Below are positions 8,212 through 16,600 of a stretch of 46,298 nucleotides of DNA, piece after piece. The DNA is from Syntrophobacterales bacterium. GTDB taxonomy: Bacteria > Desulfobacterota > Desulfobaccia > Desulfobaccales > 0-14-0-80-60-11. The position numbers and the translations under genes are program-made. Where the stretch lies: contig JAGVAH010000136.1 in the NCBI GenBank assembly GCA_020060385.1, positions 1-46,298 on the forward strand, in the 5' to 3' direction. The notes beneath the pieces are model-generated. The model worked only from the letters and a program-made list of their open reading frames with translations. It searched no databases and was not told the DNA's origin. The stretch's first letter is position 1. Each line of letters starts with the position of its first letter.

Positions 8212-8257
8212 TTGGGGGCGGGGGCCAGGGACCAGAGGCCCCTGGCCCCGCCCCCAA
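8212..8257. repeat. Strong G/C-rich hairpin upstream of the gamma-delta gene
   Basis: TTGGGGGCGGGGGCCAGGG pairs with CCCTGGCCCCGCCCCCAA with one bulged base around a short loop, giving a stem of about 18 bp. It lies 34 bp before the gamma-delta ATG and would fall in the 5' leader if transcription starts further upstream. It may be only a dispersed repeat. Confidence 0.65.
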
Positions 8258-8321
8258 CCCCTCATAGGATTTTGGAAAAGGAATTAGGAGCAATACGGTT
8301 CACTTAAGCGTTAAAGGAATC

Positions 8322-8338
8322 GGTGGGCAGTGCCCACC
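8322..8338. repeat. Short palindrome
   Basis: GGTGGGCA and TGCCCACC are perfect 8-bp arms around one base. Confidence 0.6.
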
Positions 8339-8348
8339 CTACGTTATG

Positions 8349-8440
8349 TTATTCTGAACGGAGCGCCGCGGAGTAAAGAATCTCTGCTTTCCCAAGAAGT
8401 TAGAGATTCTTCGGTCGCCTCCGGCTCCCTCAGAATGACA
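8349..8440. repeat. Long imperfect inverted repeat (ATTCTGA...AGAATCTC type)
   Basis: ATTCTGAACGGAGCG ... AAGAATCTCT on the left mirrors AGAGATTCTT ... CTCCCTCAGAATGAC on the right around CTTTCCCAAGAAGT. Repeats of this appearance are common between genes in environmental bacterial genomes. It lies downstream of the minus-strand dehydrogenase and could limit readthrough. Confidence 0.6.
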
Positions 8441-8551
8441 AGGAAAATGATTTCCTTTCATCTCCACAAGATTAAGTGAACAACATTATAATTAGAAGAG
8501 AAGGCAGAGAACCACAACATCATGAGCCCTCCACTATTCTCTCTCTAGATA

Positions 8552-9664
8552 TTAAAAAATCCCCCAGCGCCTCGTGGTCATGGCCTTCTTCACCCTTTGC
8601 ACCGCCAGGTTCAGGGCGGCATCCCGGGGCAGGATCTTTTTGGCCTTTGCCTCTTCCAGCACTACTTTCGTATTATAACGCACTTTCTCTTCAATGGTTT
8701 CAAAGACCGCGGCCTGGTTTGCGCCTTGGTATTCCATGGCTGCGCAGATCACTCCCCCCGAATTGGCAATAAAATCCGGGACACAGATAACCCCCTGGTC
8801 ATGGAGGTATTTCTCGGCTCCGTAGGTCATGGGGATGTTGGCACCCTGCACCACCAGCCGGGCCTGGAGGCGATGCGCGTTCTCCTCGGTCAACACATCC
8901 GGGCGGGCCGCGGGAATCCAGATGTCACAAGGGAAATCTATTACTTTTTCCCGGTCACACTTCTCGCCCCTGGGGTAATCGGCCACGCTTTGACCGGCTT
9001 TTTTTAATTTGATGAGTTTCTCCACTTCCAGGCCTTCCGGGTGGTAGACCGCGCCCCGGGAATCCGCGGCCCCCACCAGGACGGCTCCCTTCTTCGTCAG
9101 AAAGCGGGCGGCATGGAGCCCCACCGCGCCGAAGCCCTGAATCACCAGGAGCGCATTCTTCAGCTTGAAACCGCAGAAAGGGAGCGCAGCTTCGGTGGCA
9201 TGACGCAGCCCCCAGCCGGTGGCCCCGATTTCATCCAGAGGGATGCCCCCCACTTCCGGGGGCAGTCCCGCAGCCCGGCCGATTTCATCTTTGATCCAGG
9301 ACATGCACATCTCGTCCGTGCCCATGTCCGGTCCGAAAATGTATTGGCGCTCATCCCGCAACGAGCAGGCCAGGGCCCGAATCAGGCGCTCCTTCTCCGG
9401 CGGGGGCAGCGCCGGGTCGCCCCAGAGAACTACCTTGGCCCCCCCGTGGGGCAAACCGGCAGCCGCATTCTTCAAGGTCATGGCCCGGGCCAGACGGACG
9501 CACTCCTCCGTGGTGACGTCCGGGGCCAGGCGCACCCCGCCGATGGCCGGCCCCGCAGCCACGTTGTCCACCACCAGCACTGCTTTCAGATTGACGGAGG
9601 GTTGATAGACATGCACAATTTTCGCGGGTCCCAAGTCATCAGCAAAATCAAAAAGATCAGCCAT
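8552..9664 (-). CDS. Glu/Leu/Phe/Val dehydrogenase family protein
   Basis: A 370-residue NAD(P)-dependent amino acid dehydrogenase, catalysing reversible oxidative deamination of an amino acid to its 2-oxoacid and ammonium. AMTLKNAAAGLPHGGAKVVL holds the substrate/catalytic Lys region, GPDMGTDEM the catalytic Asp region, and LVIQGFGAVGLHAARFL the GxGxxG nucleotide fold. ANSGGVICAAMEY is the usual C-terminal signature. HGGAK in place of the GGGKGG of glutamate dehydrogenases makes a Leu/Val-type substrate possible, but this is not proven. ATG 9664 has GAGGGGG upstream; an in-frame TTG 30 bp earlier overlaps the predicted -10 region and is rejected. Its product would feed the neighbouring 2-oxoacid oxidoreductase. 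Confidence 0.92.
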   Translation of the reverse strand: MADLFDFADDLGPAKIVHVYQPSVNLKAVLVVDNVAAGPAIGGVRLAPDVTTEECVRLARAMTLKNAAAGLPHGGAKVVLWGDPALPPPEKERLIRALACSLRDERQYIFGPDMGTDEMCMSWIKDEIGRAAGLPPEVGGIPLDEIGATGWGLRHATEAALPFCGFKLKNALLVIQGFGAVGLHAARFLTKKGAVLVGAADSRGAVYHPEGLEVEKLIKLKKAGQSVADYPRGEKCDREKVIDFPCDIWIPAARPDVLTEENAHRLQARLVVQGANIPMTYGAEKYLHDQGVICVPDFIANSGGVICAAMEYQGANQAAVFETIEEKVRYNTKVVLEEAKAKKILPRDAALNLAVQRVKKAMTTRRWGIF

Positions 9665-9693
9665 GCGCGCCCCCTCATTCCCTTGACCAGTCA

Positions 9694-9722
9694 ATTATAG
9701 GGGATTTAAGAAATAATGACGA
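9694..9722 (-). promoter_or_regulatory. Predicted sigma-70 promoter of the amino acid dehydrogenase
   Basis: On the minus strand TCGTCA (-35, 4 of 6 matches, 9717-9722) is separated by 17 bp from a perfect TATAAT (-10, 9694-9699). The -10 ends 30 bp before the ATG at 9664. Confidence 0.55.
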
Positions 9723-9950
9723 GGACCGATTAAAAGCAGGGAGGATTTTCTGCCTGTAACCCGGCCGGTCTTGCCCGCGCCCCCAAATTCTGGCGGGGTT
9801 CAATTGACTTTGAGGCCAGGACACACTAACATTCCATCAAGTTAACAGATGTTAAGGATAAGCTGTCCCGGCCTCCCGGCGGGCCCCGGATCCTCAGGGG
9901 CTGCCTAAGGGCCGGAGATGGCAAGAATATCCCGACAGGAGAGGTGCCTG

Positions 9951-10373
9951 ATGATACCAAGGGAAAGAGTGGGATGGATAGTGGCCGCGTTGGTTGCAGT
10001 CCTGGTCCTGGCCCTGGCCGGATGCGCGGTGGTCAAGGAGGTCCAGAAGAACGAGGCCGCGGATAAGGAACAGTTGCTGGCCGCCGCCGGCTTTAGGGTG
10101 AAGCTGGCCGACACCCCCCAGAAGCTGGCCCATTTGCAGACCCTGACCCAACGGAAGCTGATCAGCCACGAACGTCAGGGCAAGGTTTATTATGTTTACG
10201 CCGACGCCCTGAACTGCAAATGCCTCTACGTGGGCGACGAGGCGGCCTATCAACGCTTCCAGCAGATGCAGGTGGAGCGGCAAATTGCGGCCCAGCAGCG
10301 GATGGCCGCGGAGATGAACTATGACGCGGCCATGAATTGGGATATGTATGGGCCGTGGGACCCCTGGTGGTAA
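9951..10373 (+). CDS. Lipoprotein of unknown function
   Basis: A 140-residue protein with a lipoprotein signal: basic start (MIPRERVG), hydrophobic core, then LALAGC as lipobox, so the mature protein is anchored through the lipid on that Cys. The mature part has a KLADTPQKLAHLQTLTQRKL segment, ALNCKCLYVGDE with a CxC, a Gln/Met-rich helical tail and an aromatic end (MYGPWDPWW). No named family is recognised. The start is set at 9951 because AGGAGAGG lies 7 bp upstream; the frame is open earlier but that start lacks a site. It is the first plus-strand gene after the divergent dehydrogenase. Confidence 0.8.
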   Translation: MIPRERVGWIVAALVAVLVLALAGCAVVKEVQKNEAADKEQLLAAAGFRVKLADTPQKLAHLQTLTQRKLISHERQGKVYYVYADALNCKCLYVGDEAAYQRFQQMQVERQIAAQQRMAAEMNYDAAMNWDMYGPWDPWW

Positions 10374-10376
10374 GGG

Positions 10377-10409
10377 AAGTTCAAGGTTCCAGGTTCAAAG
10401 TTCAAAGTT
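10377..10409. repeat. GTTCAAAG-type short intergenic repeat
   Basis: AAGTTCAAGGTTCCAGGTT followed by CAAAGTTCAAAGTT matches the reverse complement of 320-345. Only its recurrence is supported. Confidence 0.5.
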
Positions 10410-10518
10410 AATTAAGGGTGCCTAATAGACGAAAATAGCGGGCAGGGAACCTATACCATTTATGGGTAGGCTCCAGGCCCGCGCCTGACAGGCAACTAAG
10501 CGCGTAGAGGGAATCATT

Positions 10519-11103
10519 ATGACCGCTCCTGGGGAAGTCACCGAAGTGAAAACCCTGTTTCCGGATCTGCAAGAGATCTCCCAGCACTGGAAATGGTTTT
10601 TGGGGTTGGGCATGGTCTCCATTATCCTCGGCACCTTCGCCCTGGGCTCCTCGGTCTTGGTGACCTGGGCCTCGGTGGTTCTCTTCGGTTGGATCCTGCT
10701 GCTGATGGGGGGCATCGAAATCGGGCACTCCTTCTGGCAGCGGCAGTGGGGCGGCTTCTTTCTGCACCTGGTGAACGGTATCCTCTCCATTGTCGTGGGT
10801 TTCCTGATGGTGGTCAACCCCGGGGCCAGCGCCCTGGTCTTGACCCTCCTCATGGCCATGTTCTTTATGGTGGGGGGCATCTTCCGGATGGTCACCGCCC
10901 TGATGATGCGCTTCCCCAGTTGGGGCTGGCGCCTGGTGAACGGCATCGTCACCCTGGTGCTGGGCATTCTCATCTGGAACCGCTGGCCCGTATCCGGCTT
11001 ATGGGTCATCGGCCTCTTTGTGGGCATCGACCTGATCTTTGCCGGCTGGTCCGCGGTGATGCTGGCCCTGGCCGCCCGGAACCTGCCGGCCAAAACCGTT
11101 TGA
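10519..11103 (+). CDS. HdeD/DUF308-family inner-membrane protein
   Basis: A 194-residue polytopic membrane protein. A soluble N-terminus (about 25 residues) is followed by six hydrophobic helices in the three two-helix repeats usual for HdeD-type proteins, with short turns such as SFWQRQWGG and LMMRFPSWGW. The family includes HdeD of Escherichia coli, linked to acid resistance, but the molecular activity is unknown. AGAGGG precedes the ATG. It converges with the peptide transporter gene. Confidence 0.82.
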   Translation: MTAPGEVTEVKTLFPDLQEISQHWKWFLGLGMVSIILGTFALGSSVLVTWASVVLFGWILLLMGGIEIGHSFWQRQWGGFFLHLVNGILSIVVGFLMVVNPGASALVLTLLMAMFFMVGGIFRMVTALMMRFPSWGWRLVNGIVTLVLGILIWNRWPVSGLWVIGLFVGIDLIFAGWSAVMLALAARNLPAKTV

Positions 11104-11129
11104 CCTGGGGTACCCAGTTTTAATCTAAT

Positions 11130-11160
11130 GGTGGCCCAGGCTTTCCAGCCTGGGCCCACC
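11130..11160. terminator. Hairpin between convergent genes
   Basis: GGTGGCCCAGGCT pairs with AGCCTGGGCCCACC (one extra C) around TTCC, between the HdeD-like gene and the convergent transporter. There is no T-run, so it may be a dispersed repeat or a bidirectional transcription barrier rather than a classic terminator. Confidence 0.4.
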
Positions 11161-11181
11161 CTGGTTAGATACTGCCGCCGC

Positions 11182-12615
11182 TCAGGCGTTGACATCCTCC
11201 CAGCGCTTGGCCAGTTGGATGAAGACAAACATCACGGCCGCGGCCAGAATCCCGGCAATGGCAAAGGGCGTCCAGACCCAGCTGGGATCGTACTTCTCCC
11301 ACAGAAGCCGGGTCACCTGGGCCGGGGTCTGCCCCAGCATCTCCGTCAACTTGGCAAAGGCCTGGGACCGGTGGGGCAGGTCATGGACGCCCAGCACTTC
11401 GGACATATACCGCAGGGCCAGATTCGCCTTTTCTCCGGATTTTTCATAGATCTTCCCTCCCAGAAAAGACCCGTAACCCCAGCCAATGGCATAAGGGATG
11501 CTGGAGTAGCCCATGTACAGGGCCTTCTTGTCCGCAGGGGCAATCACCGCCAGGTACTCCCGCATCTTGGGGGAACACATCATCTCCCCGGCGGTGAAGC
11601 CGACGATGCCCCCCAGGAGGACGTAGATGGACATGCTGGAGCCCACCACGTAAAGACCCAGGCTCACAAAGATAAAGCCGAAAAAGATGGAGGTGAGCCG
11701 GCGCATCACCCGGTTGAAATACCAGGAGAGAGGGGCCACCAGGAGAATAACCAGAAACGGGTTGAGATTGATCACCCACTCCTGGGCGATCTGGGGGCCC
11801 CGGGAGAGATTCCGGGAGAGCATGAACTCCGGCAGGTGCCGGGCCAGGGAGCTGCTGTCCACCCAATCCACGATGAAATTGGGGAGCATGTCCCAGAGCT
11901 GCTCGAAGACCGCCCAGAACACGGAAATAATGATAATAAAGGCCAGCAGCCGGGGATTGAGGATCTCCCGGCCCGTGTCCACCAACACCTGCCAGACGCC
12001 GGCGGCTCTATCGGCCCCGGAATCCACTTCCTTATAGGTAAAGAGCCAGAGCAGATTCAGGTTGACCAGGAGCGCGCAGCCATAGAAGACCATGGGCCAG
12101 GAGTAGCCATAGAGGAAATGGGCCAGGGGCGGGCCCAGGAAGGCGCCCACATTGATGACCATGTAGAAGAAACCCCAGCCCACCCCAGAGGTCTCGGGGG
12201 TGAGGGTCTTGACAAAGGTGCCCTGAATGGGCGGCTTGAAGACCGCGGTGCCCGCGGCCAGGAGCAGGCAACCCCCGAGAAACGGCCAAAAGGTCCGCTG
12301 GGTGGCCATCGTCAGGTAGCCCAGGCTTTTCAAGATGATGGCCACCACGATCTGTTTCTTGTAACCGTAGCGGTCTGCGAAGCCGCCGCTGAGGATGGGC
12401 AGGGTGGACTGCACCAGGGCCCACCAGAGGAAGATGAACCCTTTGTCGCTCTGGCTGAAGTGCAGGCCGCCGATCTCGTCGGCCTGGGCGATATAGATGG
12501 GAATGACCACGCGCACGCCGTAATAGGCGAGGCGTTCGATGGTCTCCATGATGTTGACCACCCAAAAAGGCCAGGTCAGGCTCCGGGTCTCCGCCCAGAA
12601 CGAGGTTTTCCGCAA
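11182..12615 (-). CDS. POT/PTR-type MFS transporter (probable peptide transporter)
   Basis: A polytopic inner-membrane transporter of the major facilitator superfamily, about 477 residues. NIMETIERLAYYGVR near the N-terminus is the ExxERxxYYG motif of proton-coupled oligopeptide transporters, and GGFADRYGYKK is the MFS loop 2-3 motif. LLLAAGTAVFKPPIQGT and FYMVINVGAFLGP fit the family. Start choice is uncertain: the frame runs back to a TTG at 12699, but the extra 28 residues are read from AT-rich, promoter-like sequence. TTG 12615 with GGGGGACC upstream gives a normal-length N-terminus before helix 1. Peptide uptake would supply substrates for the nearby amino acid dehydrogenase (inference). 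Confidence 0.88.
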   Translation of the reverse strand: MRKTSFWAETRSLTWPFWVVNIMETIERLAYYGVRVVIPIYIAQADEIGGLHFSQSDKGFIFLWWALVQSTLPILSGGFADRYGYKKQIVVAIILKSLGYLTMATQRTFWPFLGGCLLLAAGTAVFKPPIQGTFVKTLTPETSGVGWGFFYMVINVGAFLGPPLAHFLYGYSWPMVFYGCALLVNLNLLWLFTYKEVDSGADRAAGVWQVLVDTGREILNPRLLAFIIIISVFWAVFEQLWDMLPNFIVDWVDSSSLARHLPEFMLSRNLSRGPQIAQEWVINLNPFLVILLVAPLSWYFNRVMRRLTSIFFGFIFVSLGLYVVGSSMSIYVLLGGIVGFTAGEMMCSPKMREYLAVIAPADKKALYMGYSSIPYAIGWGYGSFLGGKIYEKSGEKANLALRYMSEVLGVHDLPHRSQAFAKLTEMLGQTPAQVTRLLWEKYDPSWVWTPFAIAGILAAAVMFVFIQLAKRWEDVNA

Positions 12616-12722
12616 TTTGTCGGTCCCCCATCGCCGGTAATTTGTATTGAAATTTATTCTATATCTTTTAAAATGCCAATCAGGGATTAAGGTTGCCAAT
12701 TTTTCTGGCGCAGGAGGTGGCC

Positions 12723-12983
12723 ATGGACACTAATCAGAGACCCGGAGCGCAGACCCACCCCCACGAAAACCGTATCTTTGCGGTTCAATTTTTGGAAAAG
12801 GGCCCGGAGCTTAAGGTCCCCGGCGGACATTACGACCCCATCCAACAGGTATATATCCGGGACTCGGACGGCAAGCCAGCTTTTGTGGACGAGTTCCTGT
12901 GCACCTCCAAGGGCAATGAAATCACCACCCATCATAGCACAAATGTCAGCGGAGCCACCTGCAGCGATCCCGACAACGGCTGA
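12723..12983 (+). CDS. Small hypothetical protein
   Basis: An 86-residue soluble protein starting at ATG 12723, with AGGAGGTGGCC at correct spacing. It contains ENRIFAVQFLEKGPELKVPG, then HYDPIQQVYIRDSDGKPAFV and a polar tail with two Cys (FLCTSKG, ATCSDPD). No known family or membrane segment was recognised. It is divergent from the peptide transporter gene and may share its control region. Confidence 0.65.
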   Translation: MDTNQRPGAQTHPHENRIFAVQFLEKGPELKVPGGHYDPIQQVYIRDSDGKPAFVDEFLCTSKGNEITTHHSTNVSGATCSDPDNG

Positions 12984-13030
12984 GATTCCGGAGCCAGAGG
13001 TGGATGGGCGGCAAGGCCTGATTGCCTGAA

Positions 13031-13585
13031 ATGTTAGGCGATAAACTGCAGCCTGCCACCGGCACTAGTTGCGAGCCCCCTGACCTGAGGGCAAAATCAG
13101 GATTGCTGCGGCGGTGTTTACTACGCTCCCCGTGGCAGTTAGCAGGCAATCTCACGCTCTTATCCCTCAGCGCGGCTTTGGGGATCGGGGCGTTATTGCT
13201 TTTTGCCCCTCTCTTTGACCGGGGCATCCTTCCGGAAAAATTTTCTCTGGCTGCCGCCATCCTCCTTGTGCAGCTCGCCGGTTTTCTGGCCGGGGGCGCC
13301 CTGGCGGCCGCGGCCTTCCACCTCCTTTCCTCTGACGGCGCAAATTTGGCCGCGGCCTTAACCCTGCCCACCTACGAGCCTCTGCCGAGGCAGGCGGGGG
13401 TGGGTATATTTTTCAGGCCGCCAGTTTTGGCAATCCCCCGAAGGGCTGGCACACCTGCCGTAAGGAACATTGGCGCCTTTCTGGGGCCGCGGCTGTCATC
13501 CCTGAAAGCTCCAGCTAAAAGAATAGTTTCCGGGTTTTTTGGTAAAAGATATATTTACTGGCAAATATTGATATGTAACCTGTGA
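13031..13585 (+). CDS. Possible small membrane protein, doubtful
   Basis: An open frame of 184 codons from ATG 13031. Two strongly hydrophobic stretches (LTLLSLSAALGIGALLLFAP and LAAAILLVQLAGFLAGGALA) would span the membrane. No ribosome site is evident, the C-terminal third reads as low-quality basic sequence, and no family was recognised. The GC-rich opposite frame is also open. It may be a decayed gene or non-coding. If it is not real, 12984-13600 is a 617-bp gap whose last 60 bp are AT-rich and probably hold the promoter of the large kinase. Confidence 0.3.
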   Translation: MLGDKLQPATGTSCEPPDLRAKSGLLRRCLLRSPWQLAGNLTLLSLSAALGIGALLLFAPLFDRGILPEKFSLAAAILLVQLAGFLAGGALAAAAFHLLSSDGANLAAALTLPTYEPLPRQAGVGIFFRPPVLAIPRRAGTPAVRNIGAFLGPRLSSLKAPAKRIVSGFFGKRYIYWQILICNL

Positions 13586-13600
13586 GCGAGTGGTGAGCTT

Positions 13601-16600
13601 ATGCATCAGCATTTGTCTTGCCTGTTGGTCTCTTCCCAGCCTGGCGACCGGGTCCTGGTGGAGGAGGCCTTGGGCCAAGGAAACAACCATCTCCGGATCC
13701 AGCAGACGACTGATGAGCTTTCCTGGAAACAGGCCCTGGAGGCCGGGGACTTTAACCTGGGCATCATTGCCGAGGCCTTGCCCTGGGCGGATACCCCCGC
13801 AGTGGCCCAAGGCCTGAAGAGCCGGTGCCCGGAGTGCCCGGTGGTCATGTTGGCTGCCCCGGAAAGGGAAAAGGCTGCCTGGGAGGCGCTCCGTTGCGGC
13901 GTGGACGACTACGTCCTGACCTCTCCCGAGGAAATTCGGCGACTGCCCGCGGTGGTCCAGGCCGCCAAGCACCGGGTCCGGCGGCCGGCCGGAGAATCTC
14001 TGGGGAGCGAAGGTGCAGACCTGCACACACTCTTGGACGCCATCCCCCTGGGTATCCTGGTGCACGATCCGGAAAGCGGACGCATCCTGGATGGCAATCA
14101 GGAGGCCTGTAAAGCGCTGGGCTTTACCCGGGAGGAATTGAGCGGTCTGGACCTGGGAGCCATCACCCTGGGTCAGCCCCCCTATACTCAAAATGAGGCC
14201 CTGAACATCATCCGCAAAACCATCCAGGAAGGGCCCCAAACCGTGGAATGGTTGGGCCGGGACCTGAACCGCAGGCCCTTTTGGGTGGAGGTTACTCTCA
14301 AATGCCTGCGCCTTGACGGCCAGCCGCGAGTGCTGTCTTTCGCCCGTAATATCACCGCTACCAAGCGAGCCCGGGAGGCCCTGCTGGAAGCGGAAGGCCG
14401 TTATGAAACCCTCCTGGACAGCGCCGGGGACGCCATCTTTATCCATGACACCGGGGGGCGGCTGCTGCAGGTGAATGACGCGGCCTGCCGGCTTTTGGGA
14501 TATTCCCGGGTAGAACTGCAGCAGATGACCCTGCAGGATATCGACGCCCCGGACCACCCCTCGCTAACCAAAAAGATCCGGGAGTCCCGCCACCGGGGCC
14601 ACGTGTTCGTGGAGACCGCACTCCGGCGCCGGGACGGCACCGGCGTCCCCGTGGAGTTGAGCAGCCGCCTGGTGGAGTACGCCGGCCTGCCCGTAGCCTT
14701 CAATATCGCCCGGGATATGACGGAGAGAAAGGAGGCGGAAGAAAAATTACGGCAATCGGAAGTCCTCTACCGCAGCATCTTTGAAAACACGGGCACCGCC
14801 ACCTGTATTTCTGACGAAAATACTATTTTACGACTGGTGAATGAGGAATGCATCAAACTTACCGGCTATAGCCGGGAGGAATTGGAGGGCAAGAAAAGCT
14901 GGACCGAATTCATCGTCCCCGAGGACCTGGAGAGGCTCAAGGAATACCATCGTCTGCGCCGCCTGGAGCCCGGGGCGGCGCCGCAAAGCTATACGCTCCG
15001 CTGGCTAGACCGGCAGGGAACCATCAGAGATATGCTGGTCAATATTACCTTGATTCCGGGCACGACGAACACCTTGGCCTCTTTGGTGGATCTGACCCCG
15101 CAGCAACAGGCGGAGCAGGCCCTCCGGGAAAGTGAGGAGCGCTACCGCCTCCTGGTGGAGACCATGAACGACGGCCTGGGCATGCAGGATGAAAACGGTC
15201 TGCTCAGGTTCGCCAATCAGAGAGTCTGTGAAATGCTGGGCTATGCCAAGGAGGAACTCCTCGATCGGCCCGTGCGCACTTTCATGGATCCGGCCAACCA
15301 GCAAGTTTTAGCGGCACAGATCGAACGGCGCCGCCGGGGAGAACGCCAAACCTACGAACTCACCTGGACGCGGAAAGACGGCACCCCGGTCATTACCAGC
15401 ATTTCCCCAGTCCCCATTTTCGACGCCGGGGGCAAATATCAAGGCAGTTTTGCGGTAATCACCGACATCACCGCGCAGCGGCAGGCAGAAAAGGCACTGG
15501 AGGAATCGGAGGAAAAATACCGGGCCATTTTCGAAAACACCGGCACCGCCACCGCCATTGCCGAAGAAGACCACGCCATTTCCCTGGCCAATGCTGAATT
15601 TGTCAAACTATCCGGTTATTCCCGGGAGGAACTGGAAGGTAAGATAAACTGGACCGAATTTTTCCGGGACGACGACTTGGCCAAGATGCAGGAATATCAC
15701 CGGCTGCGGCGTGTGGATTCCCGGCAGGCTCCCAGGAATTACGAGGCTCGCTTTATCGATCGCCAGGGGGCCGCCAAAGACGTGCTGATGACGGTGTCCA
15801 TGATTCCAGGGACCCTTAAAAGTGTGGCTTCCATCTTGGATATCACCGCCCGCAAGGAAGCGGAGCGGGAACTGGAATATGAAAGGAAAAAATTTCAGAC
15901 CCTGACCGAAGATTCACCCTTCGCCCTGCTGATGATCGATAAAGACGGGGCTTTCAAGTATGTGAATCCCAAGTTCATCGAACTGTTCGGCTATACCCTG
16001 GCAGATGTCCCCGATGGCCGGACCTGGTTCCGGAAGGCTTACCCGGACCCGGCTTACCGGCAGCAGGTAATTGCCTCCTGGATTGATGACCTGAAACGGG
16101 CCAAACCCGGGGAGAAAAGGCCCCGGACCTATACGGTCGTCTGCCAAGACGGTACGGAAAAGATCATCAGTTTTGTCCCCCTGCAATTGGAAAACGGCGA
16201 CAACTTGATGACCTGCGAGGACGTCACGGAGCGGTATCTGGCCGTGGAAGCGGTGAAACAGAGTGAACAACGTTTCCGCCTGCTCATGGAAAACTCCATG
16301 GTGCACCTGGCGGTTATCGATCCCCAAGGCACGGTTCTCTATGAAAACCCCACCATGGAAAGACTCCTGGGATATGAGATCGGGGAGCTTAAGGGCACTA
16401 ACGCATTTGAATTTCTCCATCCCGAGGATCTCCCCCGGGGCCTGGAGGTCATGAGGCAACTGTTGGCGTTTCCGGATAAGGTGGTGGCCGCGGAAGTGCG
16501 CTATCGCCATAAAGACGGGTCCTGGCGCATCATGGAAGTAAAAGCCAAAAACCTTCTGGATGAGCCGGTAATACGGGGCATCGTGGTTAATACCCAGGAT

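Larger units (their letters stand above)
8179..8551. other. Repeat-rich spacer between oxidoreductase and dehydrogenase genes
   Basis: No gene is seen in these 373 bp. Three separate palindromes fill most of it (8212-8257, 8322-8338, 8349-8440). They have the look of dispersed intergenic repeats. Confidence 0.6.

Noticed and set aside
11128-12690. 520-codon plus-strand ORF over the peptide transporter
   Set aside because: Antisense shadow of a well-supported MFS gene in GC-rich DNA; the product is His/Gln/Pro-rich and starts inside a hairpin repeat.
13496-14557. 353-codon minus-strand ORF over the start of the giant kinase
   Set aside because: Antisense shadow of the PAS-coding frame; no ribosome site or motif.
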